From positions 1 through 51,790 of the forward strand of contig JAJBUU010000050.1 of the NCBI GenBank assembly GCA_020860205.1: a stretch of DNA of 51,790 nt, read 5' to 3'. Position numbers and translations under genes: made by a program. Positions within the stretch are counted from its first letter, which is position 1; the number at the start of each line of letters is the position of its first letter. Origin of the DNA: Oscillospiraceae bacterium. GTDB lineage: Bacteria; Bacillota; Clostridia; Oscillospirales; Oscillospiraceae. Shown in pieces: positions 49,929-51,790 of the stretch. The notes beneath the pieces were generated by a model. That model ran no database searches and was not told the DNA's origin. It saw nothing but the letters and a program-made list of their open reading frames with translations.

Positions 49929-51673
49929 CAGTCCTCCACCATCCCTTCCTGCTGAGAGTGATAAATCTCCTGGTAAATCGCGTTGCCCGCCAGCAGCGTC
50001 TCATGGGTGCCGATACCGGCGATGTGGTCATCATCCAGTACGATGATTTTGTCCGCGTTGCGCACGGAGCTGATCCGCTGCGCGATGATGATGACCGTCG
50101 TCCCCTTCAGGTTTTCATAGAAGCTCCTGCGGATGGCGGCCTCCGTCGCGGAGTCCACAGCGCTGGTGGAGTCGTCCAGAATCAGGATGGACGGATGACG
50201 GAGCATGGCGCGTGCGATGCAAAGCCGCTGCTTTTGTCCGCCGGAGACGTTCACGCCCCCCTGGTCTATGTAGGTGTCAAAACCGTCCGGGAAGCGCGAG
50301 ATAAAGTCATACGCCTGCGCGTCCTGCGCCGCCTGTGTGATTTGCTCCTCCGTGGCGTCCGGGTTGCCCCAGAGCAGATTTTCCCGGATGGTGCCGGAGA
50401 ACAGCACATTGTTTTGCAGCACCATGCCGATGCGGTCACGCAGCGCCTTGACCGGATAATCGCGCACATCCATGCCGTCCACCAGCACCGCGCCGCCGGT
50501 CACGTCGTAAAAGCGCGGGATCAGATTGACCAGCGAGCTTTTTCCAACGCCGGTGCCGCCGACGATGGCGACAAATTCGCCTGGCTCTATGGTCAGATCG
50601 ATGCCGTGCAGCACGTCATCTCCCGTGCCGCCGGAAACATATTTGAAATTGACACCGCAAAATTCCACACGTCCCTGCGCCGCCGGAAGCGCGAGGTCGG
50701 CACATTCCGCGCTGTCGCGGATGTCCGGCACGGTATCCAGCACTTCCACGATGCGGTCAGCGCTGGCTCTGGCGCGCGTGATTTGCAGCAGCGCAAATGC
50801 CAGAACCATGACGCTCATCAAAATATTGATGATATAGGTCAGGAAGGAATAGAGGTCGCCGGTGCTGAGCGTGTCGCCCAGCACATACTGTCCGCCGAAC
50901 CAGAGCGCCAGTACGGTGGAAACATTGAACGTGACCATCATGACGGGCTGCAGGAGCACCACGCGCGTCACGGCGCGGATGCCGGCTTCTTTCAGTTCGT
51001 CGTTGCTGCGGGCAAATTTGGTCTTTTCATAGCCCTCGCGCACGAACGCCTTGACCACGCGGATGCCGATCAGGTTTTCCTGTACCGAGTCGTTCAGACC
51101 GTCGATTTTTTCCTGAAAGATTTCAAACAGCCGATGGCAGACGCGCATGATCAGCCCGATCGCCGCGCCCATGAGCGGTACGGCGATGATGAGGATGACG
51201 GTCAGCCGTGCGTGTATCGAAAAGCAGACGATGAGCGCGAACAGCAGCATGATCGGCGCGCGGATGAGCATACGCAGACTGGTGTTCACCATCAGCTGGA
51301 TGTTGTTCACGTCGTTTGTCAGGCGCGTGATCAGCGAGGCCGAGGAAAATCGGTCGATATTGGCAAAGGAAAATTCCTGCGTCCGTTCAAACAGCGCCTT
51401 GCGCAGATTGTAGCCGAAGCCCTGACTGGCGTGCGTGGAGAAGCGCACGCTGCCGACGCCGGAAATCATGCTGCAAACGGCGAGTATCAACATAAAGCCG
51501 CCGATGCGCAGAATGTAGGGGAACCCGCCGTCCCCGTTGATGCCGGTGTCGATGATGCCGCTCATCAGACGGGGGAGGATCAGCTCGCAAATCACCTCCG
51601 CCACAACGAGAAGCGGCGCTAAGATTGCAGATTTTTTGTAGCCCTCGATATACGGGAACAACTTGGATAACAT
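49928..51673 (-). CDS. Heterodimeric ABC exporter subunit with degenerate site
   Basis: A 581-residue half-transporter with six membrane segments (about 15-310) and a nucleotide-binding domain: Walker A GGTGVGKSSL, signature NVSGGQKQRL, Walker B ILILDDSTSAVD. The catalytic Glu is replaced by Asp (DDSTS), and the partner has LSQGQ instead of LSGGQ, the usual pattern of heterodimers with one consensus and one degenerate ATP site. AAGGAGAA precedes the ATG. First gene of a two-gene operon; a promoter lies just upstream near the window end. Confidence 0.92.
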   Translation of the reverse strand: MLSKLFPYIEGYKKSAILAPLLVVAEVICELILPRLMSGIIDTGINGDGGFPYILRIGGFMLILAVCSMISGVGSVRFSTHASQGFGYNLRKALFERTQEFSFANIDRFSSASLITRLTNDVNNIQLMVNTSLRMLIRAPIMLLFALIVCFSIHARLTVILIIAVPLMGAAIGLIMRVCHRLFEIFQEKIDGLNDSVQENLIGIRVVKAFVREGYEKTKFARSNDELKEAGIRAVTRVVLLQPVMMVTFNVSTVLALWFGGQYVLGDTLSTGDLYSFLTYIINILMSVMVLAFALLQITRARASADRIVEVLDTVPDIRDSAECADLALPAAQGRVEFCGVNFKYVSGGTGDDVLHGIDLTIEPGEFVAIVGGTGVGKSSLVNLIPRFYDVTGGAVLVDGMDVRDYPVKALRDRIGMVLQNNVLFSGTIRENLLWGNPDATEEQITQAAQDAQAYDFISRFPDGFDTYIDQGGVNVSGGQKQRLCIARAMLRHPSILILDDSTSAVDSATEAAIRRSFYENLKGTTVIIIAQRISSVRNADKIIVLDDDHIAGIGTHETLLAGNAIYQEIYHSQQEGMVED

Positions 51674-51694
51674 ACTTGTTTTCTTTCTCCTTGT

Positions 51695-51723
51695 ATTATA
51701 GAGTAGTAGTTTTTAGTGTCCCT
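51695..51723 (-). promoter_or_regulatory. Promoter of the ABC exporter operon
   Basis: Minus strand GGGACA, 17-base spacer, TATAAT, about 20-30 bases before the ATG. The -10 box is perfect and the -35 box is weak. Confidence 0.5.
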
Positions 51724-51790
51724 CTCCAAGGACAAGTGCTACACTGTAAAGGATGCTGTGGATTGGTTTGTTGCTCCTACCACGAGATGG

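Overview
The window looks like a chromosome segment of a GC-rich, spore-forming, anaerobic Clostridia member, most likely a gut Oscillospiraceae (Flavonifractor/Oscillibacter-type). The basis is the sporulation and germination genes (sleB, spoIIGA, spoIVB), acetate kinase, hydrogenase-maturation genes, a molybdopterin transhydroxylase and strong GC bias outside a few AT-rich islands. I could run no searches. Names rest on motifs, lengths, gene order and remembered family sequences.

Layout. 1-7.4 kb: an AT-rich surface protein, sleB, initiator tRNA-fMet, an S24/LexA-like repressor with a dyad-rich control region, an ABC importer operon of the TrpXYZ/pfam04392 type with a roughly 330-nt structured leader, then tRNA-Tyr and tRNA-Thr. 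7.5-12.2 kb: two small proteins (one a lone sigma region 4), spoIIGA without sigE, a 0.7-kb repeat patch, tmcAL and ackA (divergent). 12.5-15.4 kb: spoIVB is cut off about 25 codons before its normal end. A large serine recombinase lies tail-to-tail with the break, and a small gene lies behind the recombinase. 15.7-18.7 kb: murA, a DUF421 membrane protein and a conserved clostridial protein.

19.4-33.3 kb is the centrepiece: one tightly packed 14-kb operon. It runs NifH-like, NifD-like 1, NifK-like 1, hypF, hypC, hypD, hypE, NifD-like 2, NifK-like 2, hydF, aspA, hydE. It sits behind a structured leader that ends in a hairpin resembling a terminator and hiding the ribosome binding site. No hydrogenase subunit, hydG, hypA or hypB is in the window. 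The operon therefore joins the Fe(CN)2CO-making Hyp module, part of the H-cluster assembly module and two nitrogenase-like component-1 pairs fed by one reductase. I know of no described system with this composition, and it is the best candidate for something new.

33.4-38.4 kb: a small membrane/zinc-ribbon locus with an in-frame amber codon next door, mfd, and a MITE-like repeat. 38.4-43.1 kb: a pyrogallol-phloroglucinol transhydroxylase pair (athL/bthL) whose small subunit has lost most iron-sulfur ligands, then a DpnI-like nuclease sitting on the remnant of a Dam methylase gene. 43.1-51.8 kb: an MBL hydrolase, a second MITE copy, ychF, a DUF1624 membrane protein, an ABC-F ATPase with one degenerate ATP site, and a heterodimeric ABC exporter.
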